Below the pieces are notes generated by a model. That model was not told where the DNA came from, searched no databases, and saw only the letters and a program-made list of their open reading frames with translations. DNA of 48,485 nucleotides from Primorskyibacter flagellatus (lineage in GTDB: Bacteria > Pseudomonadota > Alphaproteobacteria > Rhodobacterales > Rhodobacteraceae): the NCBI RefSeq assembly GCF_900176485.1, contig NZ_FWYD01000026.1:1-48485 (forward strand), read 5' to 3'. Below, piece after piece: positions 26,354-35,586 of this stretch (the first letter of the stretch is position 1; each line of letters opens with the position of its first letter). The translations under genes and the position numbers were made by a program.

Positions 26354-27979
26354 CTACAGATCGGCCACCCGCTTGCGCAGTTCGAATTTCTGGATCTTGC
26401 CCGTGGAGGTTTTGGGCAGTTCTTCGAAGACGATCTGTTTAGGGGTTTTGAACCCGGCCAGACGCGAACGGACAAAGGCGATCAGATCCGCTTCTGTCAC
26501 CGAACGGCCCTGTTTCAGCTCGACAAAGGCGCAGGGCACTTCGCCCCACTTGTCGTCGGGTTTGGCCACCACCGCACACAGGCTGACCGCCTCATGCGCC
26601 ATCAGTGCGTTTTCCACCTCGACCGAAGAGATATTTTCGCCCCCCGAGATGATGATGTCCTTTGCGCGGTCGGCGATCTGGACATGGCCGTCAGGGTGCA
26701 TCACGGCAATGTCGCCGGAATGGAAATACCCACCCGAGAAGGCCTCGGCGGTGGCCTCGGGGTTCTTGAAATACCCTTTCATCACGCCGTTGCCGCGGAA
26801 CATGATCTCGCCCCGGCTGGCGGCGTCCCGCGGCACGTCGGCCATTGCGTCATCCATCACGGTCACACGGTCAAGAAACGGCATCGCCACGCCTTGCCGG
26901 GCCTTGACGGCGGCGCGCTCATCGCCTTCAAGGCGGTCCCATTGCGGCAGCCAAAGGCTTTCGGTGCCGGGGCCATAGGTTTCCGTCAGGCCGTAGACCT
27001 GCGTGACGTTGAACCCCATGGGTTCGATCTGTGACAGGGTGGACGGGGCAGGTGGTGCGCCGGCGGTGAAAACCTCGACTGTCTGGGAAAATTCGCGACG
27101 GTCGCCTTCGGGCGCGTTGATCAGCGCGTTCAGCACGATGGGCGCGCCACCGAAATGTGTGACGCCCTCATCCGCGATGGCGTCGAAAATTGCCTTGGCG
27201 GTGATGTCGCGGCAGCACACTACGGTGCCGCCGACCATCGGCATCATCCAAGTGTGGCACCAGCCATTGCAATGAAACAGCGGCACGATGGTCAGATAGA
27301 CAGGCTGCAACGTGATGCGCCAGCTGATGACCTGTCCCATTGCGCTAAGATACGCGCCGCGATGGTGACAGACCACGCCTTTCGGATGCCCCGTGGTGCC
27401 CGAGGTATAATTGAGCGCGATGCTTTCCCACTCGTCCTGCGGCAGGATCCATTCGAAATCCGGGTCTGCCGAGGTCAGCAGATCCTCATAGGTCCGGTGC
27501 CGTCCGCTGGCCTCAAACCCTGCCTGGGGGTCGGGGCATTCGATCAGCGTCGGTTTGGGGCCGTCCAGCGCGGCGATGGCGTTTTCAGCCAGATCAATGA
27601 ACTGGCTGTCGACCAGCAGCACCTTGGCACCGCCGTGACCCAGAATGTAGCTGACCGTGGCAACGTCCAGCCGGGTGTTGATCGTATTGAGAACCGCGCC
27701 ACAAGCGGGCACGCCGAAATGAGCCTCGGCCTGGGGGGGCAGGTTGGGGATGATCGTCGCCACCACATCGCCCGGCGTCACGCCAAGCGCGGTCAGCCCG
27801 GATGCCAGCCGCGTGCACCGCTTATAGTATTCGGCATAGGTCACGCAGTGCATGCCGTAGACCATTGCTGGCTCGTCCGCGAACACATCTGCCGCGCGGA
27901 TCAGTCCTGAAAGCGGCGTCAGCGGCGTATAGTTTGCGGCGCATTTATCCAGCCCGGTTTCATCTGCAAGCCACCCCAT
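26354..27979 (-). CDS. AMP-dependent acyl-CoA synthetase
   Basis: A 541-residue ligase of the ANL superfamily. The AMP motif YTSGTTGHPKGVVCHHRG lies near 190, followed by QVYGLTETYGP, YFHSGDIAVMHPDGHVQIADR, the hinge KDIIISGGENISSVEVE and the catalytic lysine in PKTSTGKIQKFELR. It activates a carboxylic acid to its CoA ester. Relatives in roseobacters act on medium-chain, aromatic or methylmercaptopropionate-type acids, and the substrate cannot be read from sequence. The start is ATG at 27979 with GGAGG 5 bases upstream; the frame is open a further 744 bases but that stretch lies antisense to the sulfotransferase. It is divergent from that gene. Confidence 0.88.
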   Translation of the reverse strand: MGWLADETGLDKCAANYTPLTPLSGLIRAADVFADEPAMVYGMHCVTYAEYYKRCTRLASGLTALGVTPGDVVATIIPNLPPQAEAHFGVPACGAVLNTINTRLDVATVSYILGHGGAKVLLVDSQFIDLAENAIAALDGPKPTLIECPDPQAGFEASGRHRTYEDLLTSADPDFEWILPQDEWESIALNYTSGTTGHPKGVVCHHRGAYLSAMGQVISWRITLQPVYLTIVPLFHCNGWCHTWMMPMVGGTVVCCRDITAKAIFDAIADEGVTHFGGAPIVLNALINAPEGDRREFSQTVEVFTAGAPPAPSTLSQIEPMGFNVTQVYGLTETYGPGTESLWLPQWDRLEGDERAAVKARQGVAMPFLDRVTVMDDAMADVPRDAASRGEIMFRGNGVMKGYFKNPEATAEAFSGGYFHSGDIAVMHPDGHVQIADRAKDIIISGGENISSVEVENALMAHEAVSLCAVVAKPDDKWGEVPCAFVELKQGRSVTEADLIAFVRSRLAGFKTPKQIVFEELPKTSTGKIQKFELRKRVADL

Positions 27980-28084
27980 CGGAACCTCCGCAATTTGCTG
28001 TGTTGGCTGACTATGCGGCGCTTTGCAGAGAGTGAAAACCCCTTTGCGCTTTTCCCCGGCTGCTGTCGCGCTAAACTGCCGCGC

Positions 28085-28741
28085 ATGATTATTTCCGAAG
28101 GCCGCGCCTATATCTTTGTGCATATCCCAAAGACCGGCGGGACCTCGATGGCGCTGGCGTTGGAGGCGCGCGCGATGGCTGGGGATATTCTGATTGGCGA
28201 TACCCCGAAGGCGCTGCGCAGGCGCGGGCGGCTGAAGGGGTTGCAGCCCCGCGGGCGGCTTTGGAAACACAGCACGCTGGCGGATATTGAGGGCGTGCTG
28301 ACGCCTGCGCAGATCGCTGCGATGTTCACCTTCACCATCGTGCGCAATCCCTGGGATCGGGCGGTCAGCTATTATCACTGGCTGCGCGCGCAGAGCTTTA
28401 GGCATCCGGCGGTGACACTGGCGCAACAGACCGGCTTCGCGGCGTTCCTGCGCGATCCGCAGATCGTGCGCAGCCTGCATGCCGCGCCGGCGCGGCACTA
28501 CCTGACCGATGCGACGGGGGTTGAGCGTGCATCGGCCTACCTGCGGCTGGAACATATCGAAGAGGACATGCCGTTGCTCTCTGGCCATCTGGGGTTTACG
28601 CCCGATTTGCCGCATGTAAACCGGTCGGAGCGGGCGAATGACTATCGTCAGCACTACGGCGACGCGCTGGCCGAGCATCTGGCAGAGGTTTGCGCCGAGG
28701 ATATTGCCCGCTTTGACTATCACTTCGACGGGCAGGATTAG
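28085..28741 (+). CDS. sulfotransferase-family protein
   Basis: A 218-residue protein with the two cofactor motifs of PAPS-dependent sulfotransferases. The 5'-phosphosulfate loop FVHIPKTGGTSMA lies at about 11-23, and the 3'-phosphate motif FTIVRNPWDRAVSYYHWL is near 83-100. Small bacterial members of this family modify cell-surface glycans or lipids. The start ATG at 28085 was chosen because the signature follows ten residues later; a frame open upstream of it has no ribosome binding site. Substrate unknown. It ends 9 bp from the convergent small membrane protein gene. Confidence 0.75.
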   Translation: MIISEGRAYIFVHIPKTGGTSMALALEARAMAGDILIGDTPKALRRRGRLKGLQPRGRLWKHSTLADIEGVLTPAQIAAMFTFTIVRNPWDRAVSYYHWLRAQSFRHPAVTLAQQTGFAAFLRDPQIVRSLHAAPARHYLTDATGVERASAYLRLEHIEEDMPLLSGHLGFTPDLPHVNRSERANDYRQHYGDALAEHLAEVCAEDIARFDYHFDGQD

Positions 28742-28749
28742 GCAGGGCG

Positions 28750-29064
28750 TCAGGGTGCCGGGCGGACCTCTATGGTGTTGACAAGTTTGCCGTTGGCGCG
28801 GTCGAAAATCAGGATACGGTCATCGGCCGTGACCACCGCGTACCAGTCCGATCCTTGGGTAAAGGCGGTGGCCGTGGTCCCGTCCGGCAGGGTAATTGTG
28901 TCCGGCAAAGGCGCGCGTTGGTCAGAGTAGCGGATGACAACCAGTGCAATGATGATTAGAAGTCCCGCGATCATCGTGCCGGTCAGGATTGTGACCAGCA
29001 TCCGCAGAAATTTCAGGTTTGCCGGTTCTTCGAAACTCTCGTCCGGCTGAGGAGCGTCATCCAT
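28750..29064 (-). CDS. small membrane-anchored hypothetical protein
   Basis: A 104-residue protein starting MDDAPQPDESFEEPANLKFLRML. One strong membrane span (about 24-46, LVTILTGTMIAGLLIIIALVVI) is followed by a 55-residue extracytoplasmic domain with beta-strand features (TITLPDGTTATAFTQGSDW, DDRILIFDRANGKLVNTIEV). Proteins like this sit beside rluD in Rhodobacteraceae, and I recognise the neighbourhood rather than the function. The start codon overlaps the divergent rluD start: both ATGs lie inside the palindrome CCATGG, so each promoter must lie inside the other gene or the gene is translated from a long leader. Confidence 0.7.
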   Translation of the reverse strand: MDDAPQPDESFEEPANLKFLRMLVTILTGTMIAGLLIIIALVVIRYSDQRAPLPDTITLPDGTTATAFTQGSDWYAVVTADDRILIFDRANGKLVNTIEVRPAP

Positions 29065-30088
29065 GGATACCACCGTGATTAGCGTCACGATCGGGCTGGC
29101 CCCGCCGCCCCGCCTTGATAAGGCGCTTTCGCGGGATGTGCCAGACGAGGCATCGCTGTCGCGCACACGGCTGGCGCGGCTGATCGCCGACGGTTGTGTG
29201 GCGCTGAACGGAACGGTGGTGACAGACGCCAAGGCAAAGGTATCAGAGGGCGACGTGCTGGAGATCACCGTGCCGGTTGCCACCGAGAGCCATATCGGCC
29301 CGGAACCGATCCCGCTTGAGATCGTTTACGAGGATGACGACCTTATCGTGGTGGACAAGCCTGCGGGGATGGTGGTGCATCCCGCGCCGGGCACGCCGAC
29401 GGGAACGCTGGTCAACGCTCTTTTGCACCATTGCGGCGACACGCTTTCAGGTGTCGGCGGGGAAAAGCGCCCCGGCGTCGTGCACCGGATCGACAAGGAC
29501 ACGACCGGATTGCTGGTTGTGGCCAAGACAGACCGGGCGCATCACGGGCTGGCAGCGCAGTTCGAGGCGCACAGCGCCGAACGCGCCTATCTGGCGATTG
29601 TCCACGGCATGCCAGACACCGGCGATCCGCGTCTGCGCGGCATTCGCGGTGTCTCGGTCGAGCCGGGGGCGGTGATCCGCATCACCACGCAACTGACGCG
29701 CCACAAGACGGACCGGCAAAAGCAGGCCGTGGTGTTCAATGGTGGACGACATGCGGTGACGCGGACGCGGGTGCTGGAAGGGTTTGGAACACCGCCTGCG
29801 GTGGCGCTTGTCGAATGCAGGCTGGAAACCGGGCGAACGCATCAAATCCGAGTGCATATGGCCCATGCCGGTCACGGGCTTGTTGGGGATCAGACCTATG
29901 GCGGGCGCCGGAAGATCGCGGCAAAGGCCCTGACCGCCGCGACACGAGACGCTGTATCGGCGTTTCCGCGACAAGCGCTGCATGCCGCCGTGCTGGGATT
30001 CAAACATCCCGCGAGCGGTGAGGTGATGCGGTTCGAGTTGCAGCTTCCCGCTGATATGGCGCTGCTTTTGGCGCGATTGCGCGCATGA
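29063..30088 (+). CDS. rluD: RluA-family 23S rRNA pseudouridine synthase
   Basis: A 341-residue protein. An N-terminal S4 RNA-binding domain (about 18-75, RLDKALSRDVP to ALNGTVVTDAKAKVSEGD) precedes the pseudouridine synthase core. HRIDKDTTGLLVVAKT (about 140-155) holds the catalytic aspartate, and RLETGRTHQIRVHMAHAGHGLVGDQTYG is the second family signature. S4 plus this core is the RluC/RluD form; RluD modifies helix 69 of 23S rRNA. The start ATG at 29063 has AGGAG 9 bases upstream. It is divergent from a small membrane protein with overlapping start codons and lies upstream of rpoH, a common arrangement in the group. RluC cannot be excluded. Confidence 0.87.
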   Translation: MDTTVISVTIGLAPPPRLDKALSRDVPDEASLSRTRLARLIADGCVALNGTVVTDAKAKVSEGDVLEITVPVATESHIGPEPIPLEIVYEDDDLIVVDKPAGMVVHPAPGTPTGTLVNALLHHCGDTLSGVGGEKRPGVVHRIDKDTTGLLVVAKTDRAHHGLAAQFEAHSAERAYLAIVHGMPDTGDPRLRGIRGVSVEPGAVIRITTQLTRHKTDRQKQAVVFNGGRHAVTRTRVLEGFGTPPAVALVECRLETGRTHQIRVHMAHAGHGLVGDQTYGGRRKIAAKALTAATRDAVSAFPRQALHAAVLGFKHPASGEVMRFELQLPADMALLLARLRA

Positions 30089-30256
30089 CGCGGTCAAATG
30101 CACAGCACATGCGCGTGAACGCACTGACATATTGATTTCTTCCCGACGGAATTGTCTTAACTAAACGTTATAGTTTTGCACGCTACGGGAGTTGAAAGCC
30201 CGTACCGAGATGCCTAAGTAAATGTTAAGCCCTTAAACATGGGGAGGGACATATCC

Positions 30257-31153
30257 ATGAGTAACTACAAAAACCTGCCGGCACCGACGCCAGAGGGCGG
30301 CCTGAACCGCTATATGCAGGAAATCCGGAAGTTCCCGCTGTTGGAGCCGGAAGAAGAATACATGCTGGCCAAACGCTGGGTCGAAGAGCAGGACACCGAA
30401 GCCGCCCACAAGATGGTGACATCTCACCTGCGTCTCGCGGCAAAGATCGCCATGGGTTATCGCGGCTACGGACTGCCGCAGGCCGAGGTGATTTCCGAGG
30501 CGAATGTCGGTCTGATGCAAGCGGTCAAACGCTTTGATCCAGAGCGCGGCTTCCGCCTTGCGACCTATGCGATGTGGTGGATCCGCGCCTCGATCCAGGA
30601 ATATATCCTGCGCTCGTGGTCGCTGGTGAAACTCGGCACGACCTCTGCCCAGAAAAAGCTGTTCTTCAACCTGCGCAAGGCAAAATCCCGCATTGGTGCG
30701 CTGGAAGACGGCGATTTGCGGCCCGAGCATGTGCAACGGATCGCAAACGATCTTGGTGTGACAGAGACCGAAGTCATCTCGATGAACCGTCGTCTGTCGG
30801 GCGGGGACGCGTCGCTGAACGCCACTGTCGGTCAAGAGGGCGAAGGCTCTATGCAGTGGCAGGACTGGCTGGAGGATGAAGACGCCGACCAGGCCGGCGA
30901 CTATGAAGAGCGTGACGAGTTGGAAACGCGTCGGGCGTTGCTCGCGGAAGCAATGTCGGTGCTCAATGATCGCGAAAAGGACATTCTGACCCAACGCCGC
31001 CTGACCGATCAGGCCGTTACGCTGGAAGAACTGTCCGGCCAATATGATGTCAGCCGCGAACGTATCCGGCAGATCGAGGTGCGCGCCTTTGAGAAGCTAC
31101 AGAAGAAGATGCGCGATCTGGCAAGCGAAGCCGGAATGACACCGACGCAGTAA
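30257..31153 (+). CDS. rpoH: RNA polymerase sigma-32 factor
   Basis: A 298-residue heat-shock sigma factor. Region 1.2 begins NRYMQEIRKFPLLEPEEEY. Region 2 (about 50-120) includes RLAAKIAMGYRGYGLP, the core-binding segment, and the -10 recognition stretch RLATYAMWWIRASIQEYILR. The RpoH box QKKLFFNLR follows directly and marks this as RpoH. Region 4.2 (VTLEELSGQYDVSRERIRQIEVRAFEKL) recognises the -35. The start ATG at 30257 follows GGGGAGGG by 10 bases and gives the family's usual N-terminus. Alphaproteobacteria often carry two or more rpoH genes, and which paralogue this is cannot be settled here. A terminator follows at 31177. Confidence 0.95.
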   Translation: MSNYKNLPAPTPEGGLNRYMQEIRKFPLLEPEEEYMLAKRWVEEQDTEAAHKMVTSHLRLAAKIAMGYRGYGLPQAEVISEANVGLMQAVKRFDPERGFRLATYAMWWIRASIQEYILRSWSLVKLGTTSAQKKLFFNLRKAKSRIGALEDGDLRPEHVQRIANDLGVTETEVISMNRRLSGGDASLNATVGQEGEGSMQWQDWLEDEDADQAGDYEERDELETRRALLAEAMSVLNDREKDILTQRRLTDQAVTLEELSGQYDVSRERIRQIEVRAFEKLQKKMRDLASEAGMTPTQ

Positions 31154-31176
31154 CCCTGCCCATATGCCAATATTTG

Positions 31177-31208
31177 ACAGGCCCCCATCGCGGGGCCTGT
31201 TTGCATTT
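31177..31208 (+). terminator. terminator-like hairpin after rpoH
   Basis: ACAGGCCCC (31177-31185) pairs perfectly with GGGGCCTGT (31192-31200) around a 6-base loop and is followed by the T-rich TTGCATTT. It lies 23 bp after the rpoH stop. Confidence 0.65.
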
Positions 31209-31270
31209 ATGATGGGCTGTTGACGTAAGGGACGGCAAAGGTAAGGTGTTCACAACAGGGAGAAAACGCA

Positions 31271-32245
31271 ATGGCCAAACACATTCGCTGGGGCATCCTG
31301 GGTGCCTCGAATTTCGCGTTGAACCACATGGCACCCGCGATTCACTCTGCGCGTGGCGGCATGTTCTCCGCGCTTGCAACCTCCGACGCTGAAAATGCAA
31401 AACCTTTTGTCGAGAAGGTGCCCGGCCTGACGGTATTTGAGGATTACGACGCTCTGCTGGCCGACGACCAGATTGATGCCATTTATGTACCGCTTCCGAA
31501 CCATCTGCATGTCGAATGGACACTGAAGGCTTTGCGTGCCGGCAAGCATGTTCTGTGTGAAAAGCCGATTGCCATGCGGGCCGATCAGATCGACGAGATC
31601 ATTACCTTGCGCAATGAAACCGGGTTGCTCGCGGCCGAGGCCTATATGATCGTGCATCACCCGCAATGGCAGAAGGCCAAGGCGCTATACGAAGCCGGTG
31701 CAATTGGGGAGCTGATCCGCGTCTCCGGCGCGTTTTCCTACGATAACAGCGCCGATGGTGGAAATATCCGCAACAGGCCCGAAACCGGTGGCGGCGCAAT
31801 ACCCGATATTGGCGTCTATACCTACGGATCGACCCGCTTCGTGACCGGGCAAGAACCGCAGGAAATCCTATCCACCGCTATCCGTTATGAAAACGACGTG
31901 GATGTGTGGTCGCACATCACCGCGCAATTCCCGTCATTCCACTATACGGCCGTCAATTCCATGCGGATGAGCCCGTGGCAGGATATGACATTCCACGGAT
32001 CCGAAGGGGTGATGCGTCTGACAGCGCCGTTCAATCCGATGGTCTACGGCGAGGCGCGCATTGATCTTCATCGCGCCAGTGGCGAGATCGCCGTTTACCG
32101 GTTTCCCGGCGACAACCACTATGTGCTTCAGGTCGAGGCGTTCAATCGGTCCGCGACGAGCGGTGCCGCATATGCCTGTCCGCTGGAGTTTTCTCGCGGG
32201 ACGCAGGCGATGATCGACATGGTGTTCGACAAGGACCGGGGTTGA
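31271..32245 (+). CDS. Gfo/Idh/MocA-family oxidoreductase
   Basis: A 324-residue NAD(P)-dependent dehydrogenase. The N-terminal Rossmann motif is WGILGASNFA, and the conserved HxxxxKHVLCEKPIAM segment contains the EKP motif lysine used in catalysis. AEAYMIVHHPQW and a C-terminal beta-sheet domain follow, with GGGAIPDIGVYTYG matching the usual GGGxxxDxGxH pattern except that the histidine position is tyrosine. Members oxidise sugars, inositols or related alcohols; the substrate is not evident. The start is ATG at 31271 with CAGGGAGAAAA upstream. It stands alone between rpoH and the convergent phaZ. Confidence 0.85.
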   Translation: MAKHIRWGILGASNFALNHMAPAIHSARGGMFSALATSDAENAKPFVEKVPGLTVFEDYDALLADDQIDAIYVPLPNHLHVEWTLKALRAGKHVLCEKPIAMRADQIDEIITLRNETGLLAAEAYMIVHHPQWQKAKALYEAGAIGELIRVSGAFSYDNSADGGNIRNRPETGGGAIPDIGVYTYGSTRFVTGQEPQEILSTAIRYENDVDVWSHITAQFPSFHYTAVNSMRMSPWQDMTFHGSEGVMRLTAPFNPMVYGEARIDLHRASGEIAVYRFPGDNHYVLQVEAFNRSATSGAAYACPLEFSRGTQAMIDMVFDKDRG

Positions 32246-32294
32246 GCCGACGCCCCGCGGTTGGACCGTTCCCCGCACGGTCATCTTGCATAAG

Positions 32295-32326
32295 ACGGGG
32301 CCGAACCATTGCTGGTGCGGCCCCGT
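32295..32326. terminator. hairpin between convergent oxidoreductase and phaZ genes
   Basis: ACGGGGCCG (32295-32303) pairs perfectly with CGGCCCCGT (32318-32326), with a further ACCA/TGGT pair inside around TTGC. It sits midway between two converging genes (stops at 32245 and 32364) and could act in both directions, though T-runs are short. Confidence 0.6.
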
Positions 32327-32363
32327 TATGATTGGTCCAATGCAACGCCCCGGAGATTGTCGA

Positions 32364-33650
32364 TCAGGCGGCGGCGTTCTTGTTCGCTGTCTTGGTGGTT
32401 TTGGCGGCAGGCTCCGGCGCGTCCGAATTGGCGTCGATGAATTCCAACACCAACGGACGAATGTTCTGCCGCCAGCTCTTGCCCGCGAAGATGCCGTAAT
32501 GGCCGGCACCCGGTTCCAGATGGCTGGCCTTCTTGGACTCGGGCAGGCCAGTGCACAGCGCCAGCGCCGCGACGCATTGACCGGGGGCCGAGATGTCGTC
32601 CTTGGCACCTTCGACCGTCTTGACGGCAACGCTGGTGATCTTGCCAATATCGACCAGCTTTCCTTTGACGGTGAATTCGTTCTTGGCAATCTCGCAATTC
32701 TTGAACACCCGCTCCACCGTGGACAGGTAGAATTCCGCAGGCATGTCCATCACCGCAAGATATTCATCGTAGAATCGGTTATGGGCGTCATGGTCAGACG
32801 CTTCGCCGCGGCTGACACGCATGATCTGGTCGCTGAACGCCTTGGAGTGCCGTTCGGCGTTCATCGAGATGAACGAGGACAGTTGCAGCAGGCCAGGATA
32901 GACCATCCGACCGACGCCATTATACTTGAATCCCACACGTTGGATCATGGTTTCTTCAAGCTGACCCATTGTTACGCGTGCGCCGAAATCGGTCACATCC
33001 GTCGGTGCAGCATCCGGATCAATCGGTCCGCCGATCAAGGTCAGCGAACGCGGTTGCGCATCGGGATCTTCTTCGGCCAGATAGGCGGTGGCGGCCAGCG
33101 TCAGTGGTGCGGGCTGGCAGACGGCGATCACATGGGTGTCGGGGCCGAGATGGCGCATGAATTCGACAAGGTAGAGAGTGTAATCCTCGACATCGAACTT
33201 GCCTTCGCTCACCGGGATGTCGCGGGCATTGTGCCAGTCGGTCACATAAACCTCGCAATCGGGCAGCAACGAAATCACGGTCGAGCGCAGCAGCGTGGCG
33301 TAATGCCCCGACATCGGCGCGACCAAAAGCACTTGCCGGGGTTTCGGGTCGCGCCCCTGTACTTTAAAGTGGATCAGGTCACCGAAGGCGCGCTGAACGA
33401 CGGTCTGCTTGACCACAACGTGATCTTTTCCGTCTTCGCAAGTGATAGAGCGGATGCCCCATCCCGGTTTTACAGTCATTCGCTCGAAGGATCGTTCCGT
33501 CACCTCGCCCCAAGCCGCCATCCACTGCAACGCAGGGTTGGGAATCAGGGCAAACGCAGGGTAGGATGCAGCAGCCTTGGCCGTCGCTCCCAACCACTGG
33601 TTGGTGTTGCGAAGGGTCTCCATAAGGTCGTACGTCGCCATGTAGCGCAT
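32364..33650 (-). CDS. phaZ: intracellular polyhydroxyalkanoate depolymerase
   Basis: A 428-residue protein of the intracellular PhaZ family, which breaks down stored polyhydroxyalkanoate granules. The start is MRYMATYDLMETL. The N-terminal helical region leads to an alpha/beta-hydrolase core with PMSGHYATLLR, the WHNARD motif, and VCQPAP with the cysteine nucleophile that replaces the lipase serine in this family. The C-terminal helical region contains GAGHYGIFAGKSWR with the catalytic histidine. The C-terminus is alanine/lysine-rich (KTTKTANKNAAA). The start ATG at 33650 was chosen with GGAG 6 bases upstream. It is divergent from phaC, and the shared promoter region holds a PhaR-type site. 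Confidence 0.92.
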   Translation of the reverse strand: MRYMATYDLMETLRNTNQWLGATAKAAASYPAFALIPNPALQWMAAWGEVTERSFERMTVKPGWGIRSITCEDGKDHVVVKQTVVQRAFGDLIHFKVQGRDPKPRQVLLVAPMSGHYATLLRSTVISLLPDCEVYVTDWHNARDIPVSEGKFDVEDYTLYLVEFMRHLGPDTHVIAVCQPAPLTLAATAYLAEEDPDAQPRSLTLIGGPIDPDAAPTDVTDFGARVTMGQLEETMIQRVGFKYNGVGRMVYPGLLQLSSFISMNAERHSKAFSDQIMRVSRGEASDHDAHNRFYDEYLAVMDMPAEFYLSTVERVFKNCEIAKNEFTVKGKLVDIGKITSVAVKTVEGAKDDISAPGQCVAALALCTGLPESKKASHLEPGAGHYGIFAGKSWRQNIRPLVLEFIDANSDAPEPAAKTTKTANKNAAA

Positions 33651-33732
33651 GTGCGTCTCCATAAGTCCGGGCAGGCAAGCCGGTTCATTTCGTCGCTTTG
33701 CCCCCCAACAAGAGGCGACAGGATATTTTATT

Positions 33733-33743
33733 CTGCGTAGCAG
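33733..33743. promoter_or_regulatory. PhaR-type operator between phaZ and phaC
   Basis: CTGC-GTA-GCAG fits the CTGC-N3-4-GCAG sequence bound by the PHA repressor PhaR in Paracoccus. It lies in the 117-bp divergent region, 24 bp before the phaC ATG. Confidence 0.7.
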
Positions 33744-33767
33744 CAAAAGTAAGGGGGAAATTTTCCA

Positions 33768-35561
33768 ATGACAACTAAAGACGTTGCCGCAGGGCAGAAT
33801 TTGGATCGGCTGAAGGAAAATTTGGCGCGTGTTGAGGAGTTGTCGCAACGCTTGATGGCCGCGATGTCGCAAAAACAGCCGGTAAATCCGGCACTCAGCG
33901 GCCCGAATCAAGAGCTGTATACCAAGGCAATGCAGACCTATTGGACGGAGGCCGTTCAGAACCCGTCGAAGCTTCTTGAACACCAGATCGGATTCTGGGG
34001 CAGCTCTCTGAAGCATTTTGTCGAGGTACAACAGACGCTTGCGCGCGGAAAACTGGAGGCACCCGAAGATCCCGGCCCGAAAGACCGGCGGTTTTCCAAC
34101 CCGCTGTGGGATTCGCACCCTTATTTCAATTTCATCAAGAAGCAGTATCTGATCAATGCGGATACGATTTCTCGTGCCGTCGAGGACATCGAGCATCTCG
34201 ACGATACCGAAAAGCGCCGGTTGACGTATTTCTCGCGGCAGATCCTTGATATGATGGCACCGACCAATTTTTTCGGCACCAACCCGGATGCATTGCAGAA
34301 GGCGGTTGAGACGGATGGCGAGTCCCTGGTCAAAGGTCTCGAAAATCTGGTGTCTGACCTAGAGGCCAACAATGGCGAGTTGGTGGTGCGGCTGGCGGAT
34401 GAGCGCGCCTTTGTGCTGGGCAAGAATATCGCCACCACACCGGGCGAGGTTGTCTATCGCAACAAGATGATGGAACTGATCCAGTACACACCGGACACCG
34501 ATCAGGTCTATGCCACGCCGATCGTGCTGTTTCCGCCGTGGATCAACAAATTCTACATTCTCGACCTGAAAGAGCAGAACAGCTTTATCAAATGGGTGAC
34601 AGAGCAGGGCTACACGCTGTTCGTCGTCAGTTGGATCAACCCCGATCCCAGCTATCGCGACGTGGGGCTGGAGGATTACATAGAGGATGGCTACCTGACT
34701 GCTTTTCGGGAAGTGAAAGAGATCACCGGACAATCTGAAGTAAACGCGGTGGGCTATTGCATTGCCGGGACCACGCTGTCGCTGACGCTGTCGCTGATGA
34801 AGCAGCGCGGCGACAAGACGGTAAAATCGGCCACGTTCTTTACCACGCTGACAGATTTCAGCGATCAGGGTGAATTCACCCCTTTCCTGCAAAACGATTT
34901 TATCGACGGGATCGAACAGGAGGTCGAGGCCAAGGGGATGCTGCCATCCTTTGTCATGGCGCGAACCTTCAGCTTTCTGCGGTCGACGGATCTTATCTAC
35001 GGTCCGGCGATCAAAAGCTATATGATGGGGGAAACGCCGCCTGCTTTCGACCTGCTGTACTGGAACGGTGACGGTGCCAATCTGCCCGCCAAGATGGCCA
35101 TGCAGTATCTGCGCGGCCTGTGCCAGCGGAACGAATTTTCCGAGGGCACGTTCGAGCTTATGGGCCACACGCTGAAACTGTCCGACGTTGATGTGCCGCT
35201 CTGTTCAGTCACCTGCGAGACCGATCACATTGCTGCTTGGAAAGACTGCTACCGGGGTGTTCAAAAGATGGGAGCGCGGTCCAAGACCTTCATCGTGTCG
35301 GAATCCGGCCACATTGCAGGGATCGTCAATCCGCCGTCCAAGAAGAAATACGGGCACTACACCAACACCGATCTGAAGCAGGACGCAGAAGGCTGGATGG
35401 AGGGGGCTACCTTCACCGCCGGGTCGTGGTGGCCGCGGTGGGAGGAATGGCTGCGAAAGCGTTCTGGCAAGAAGGTGGACGCGCGAAAACCGGGTGATTC
35501 GGACCATCCGACGCTTGGGCCAGCCCCCGGAACCTATGTGACGATCAAGGCAATCCGCTGA
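33768..35561 (+). CDS. phaC: class I polyhydroxyalkanoate synthase
   Basis: A 597-residue class I PhaC. The catalytic site is GYCIAGT with Cys331 as the polymerising nucleophile; the catalytic aspartate and histidine lie in the C-terminal half (CSVTCETDHIAAW and SESGHIAG). It joins (R)-3-hydroxyacyl-CoA units to polymer on the granule surface. The N-terminal region (residues 1-120) is helical and variable. The start ATG at 33768 has AAGGGGGAAA upstream. It heads the phaC-phaP-phaR row and is divergent from phaZ. The last position of the GxCxGG lipase-like box is threonine rather than glycine. Confidence 0.96.
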   Translation: MTTKDVAAGQNLDRLKENLARVEELSQRLMAAMSQKQPVNPALSGPNQELYTKAMQTYWTEAVQNPSKLLEHQIGFWGSSLKHFVEVQQTLARGKLEAPEDPGPKDRRFSNPLWDSHPYFNFIKKQYLINADTISRAVEDIEHLDDTEKRRLTYFSRQILDMMAPTNFFGTNPDALQKAVETDGESLVKGLENLVSDLEANNGELVVRLADERAFVLGKNIATTPGEVVYRNKMMELIQYTPDTDQVYATPIVLFPPWINKFYILDLKEQNSFIKWVTEQGYTLFVVSWINPDPSYRDVGLEDYIEDGYLTAFREVKEITGQSEVNAVGYCIAGTTLSLTLSLMKQRGDKTVKSATFFTTLTDFSDQGEFTPFLQNDFIDGIEQEVEAKGMLPSFVMARTFSFLRSTDLIYGPAIKSYMMGETPPAFDLLYWNGDGANLPAKMAMQYLRGLCQRNEFSEGTFELMGHTLKLSDVDVPLCSVTCETDHIAAWKDCYRGVQKMGARSKTFIVSESGHIAGIVNPPSKKKYGHYTNTDLKQDAEGWMEGATFTAGSWWPRWEEWLRKRSGKKVDARKPGDSDHPTLGPAPGTYVTIKAIR

Positions 35562-35586
35562 AAGTATTGGTCAAATAAACATTTTT

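Noticed and set aside
30089-30256. Heat-shock promoter before rpoH
   Set aside because: TTGAAA occurs at 30192 but no matching -10 at the right distance; not enough to call an RpoH-type promoter.
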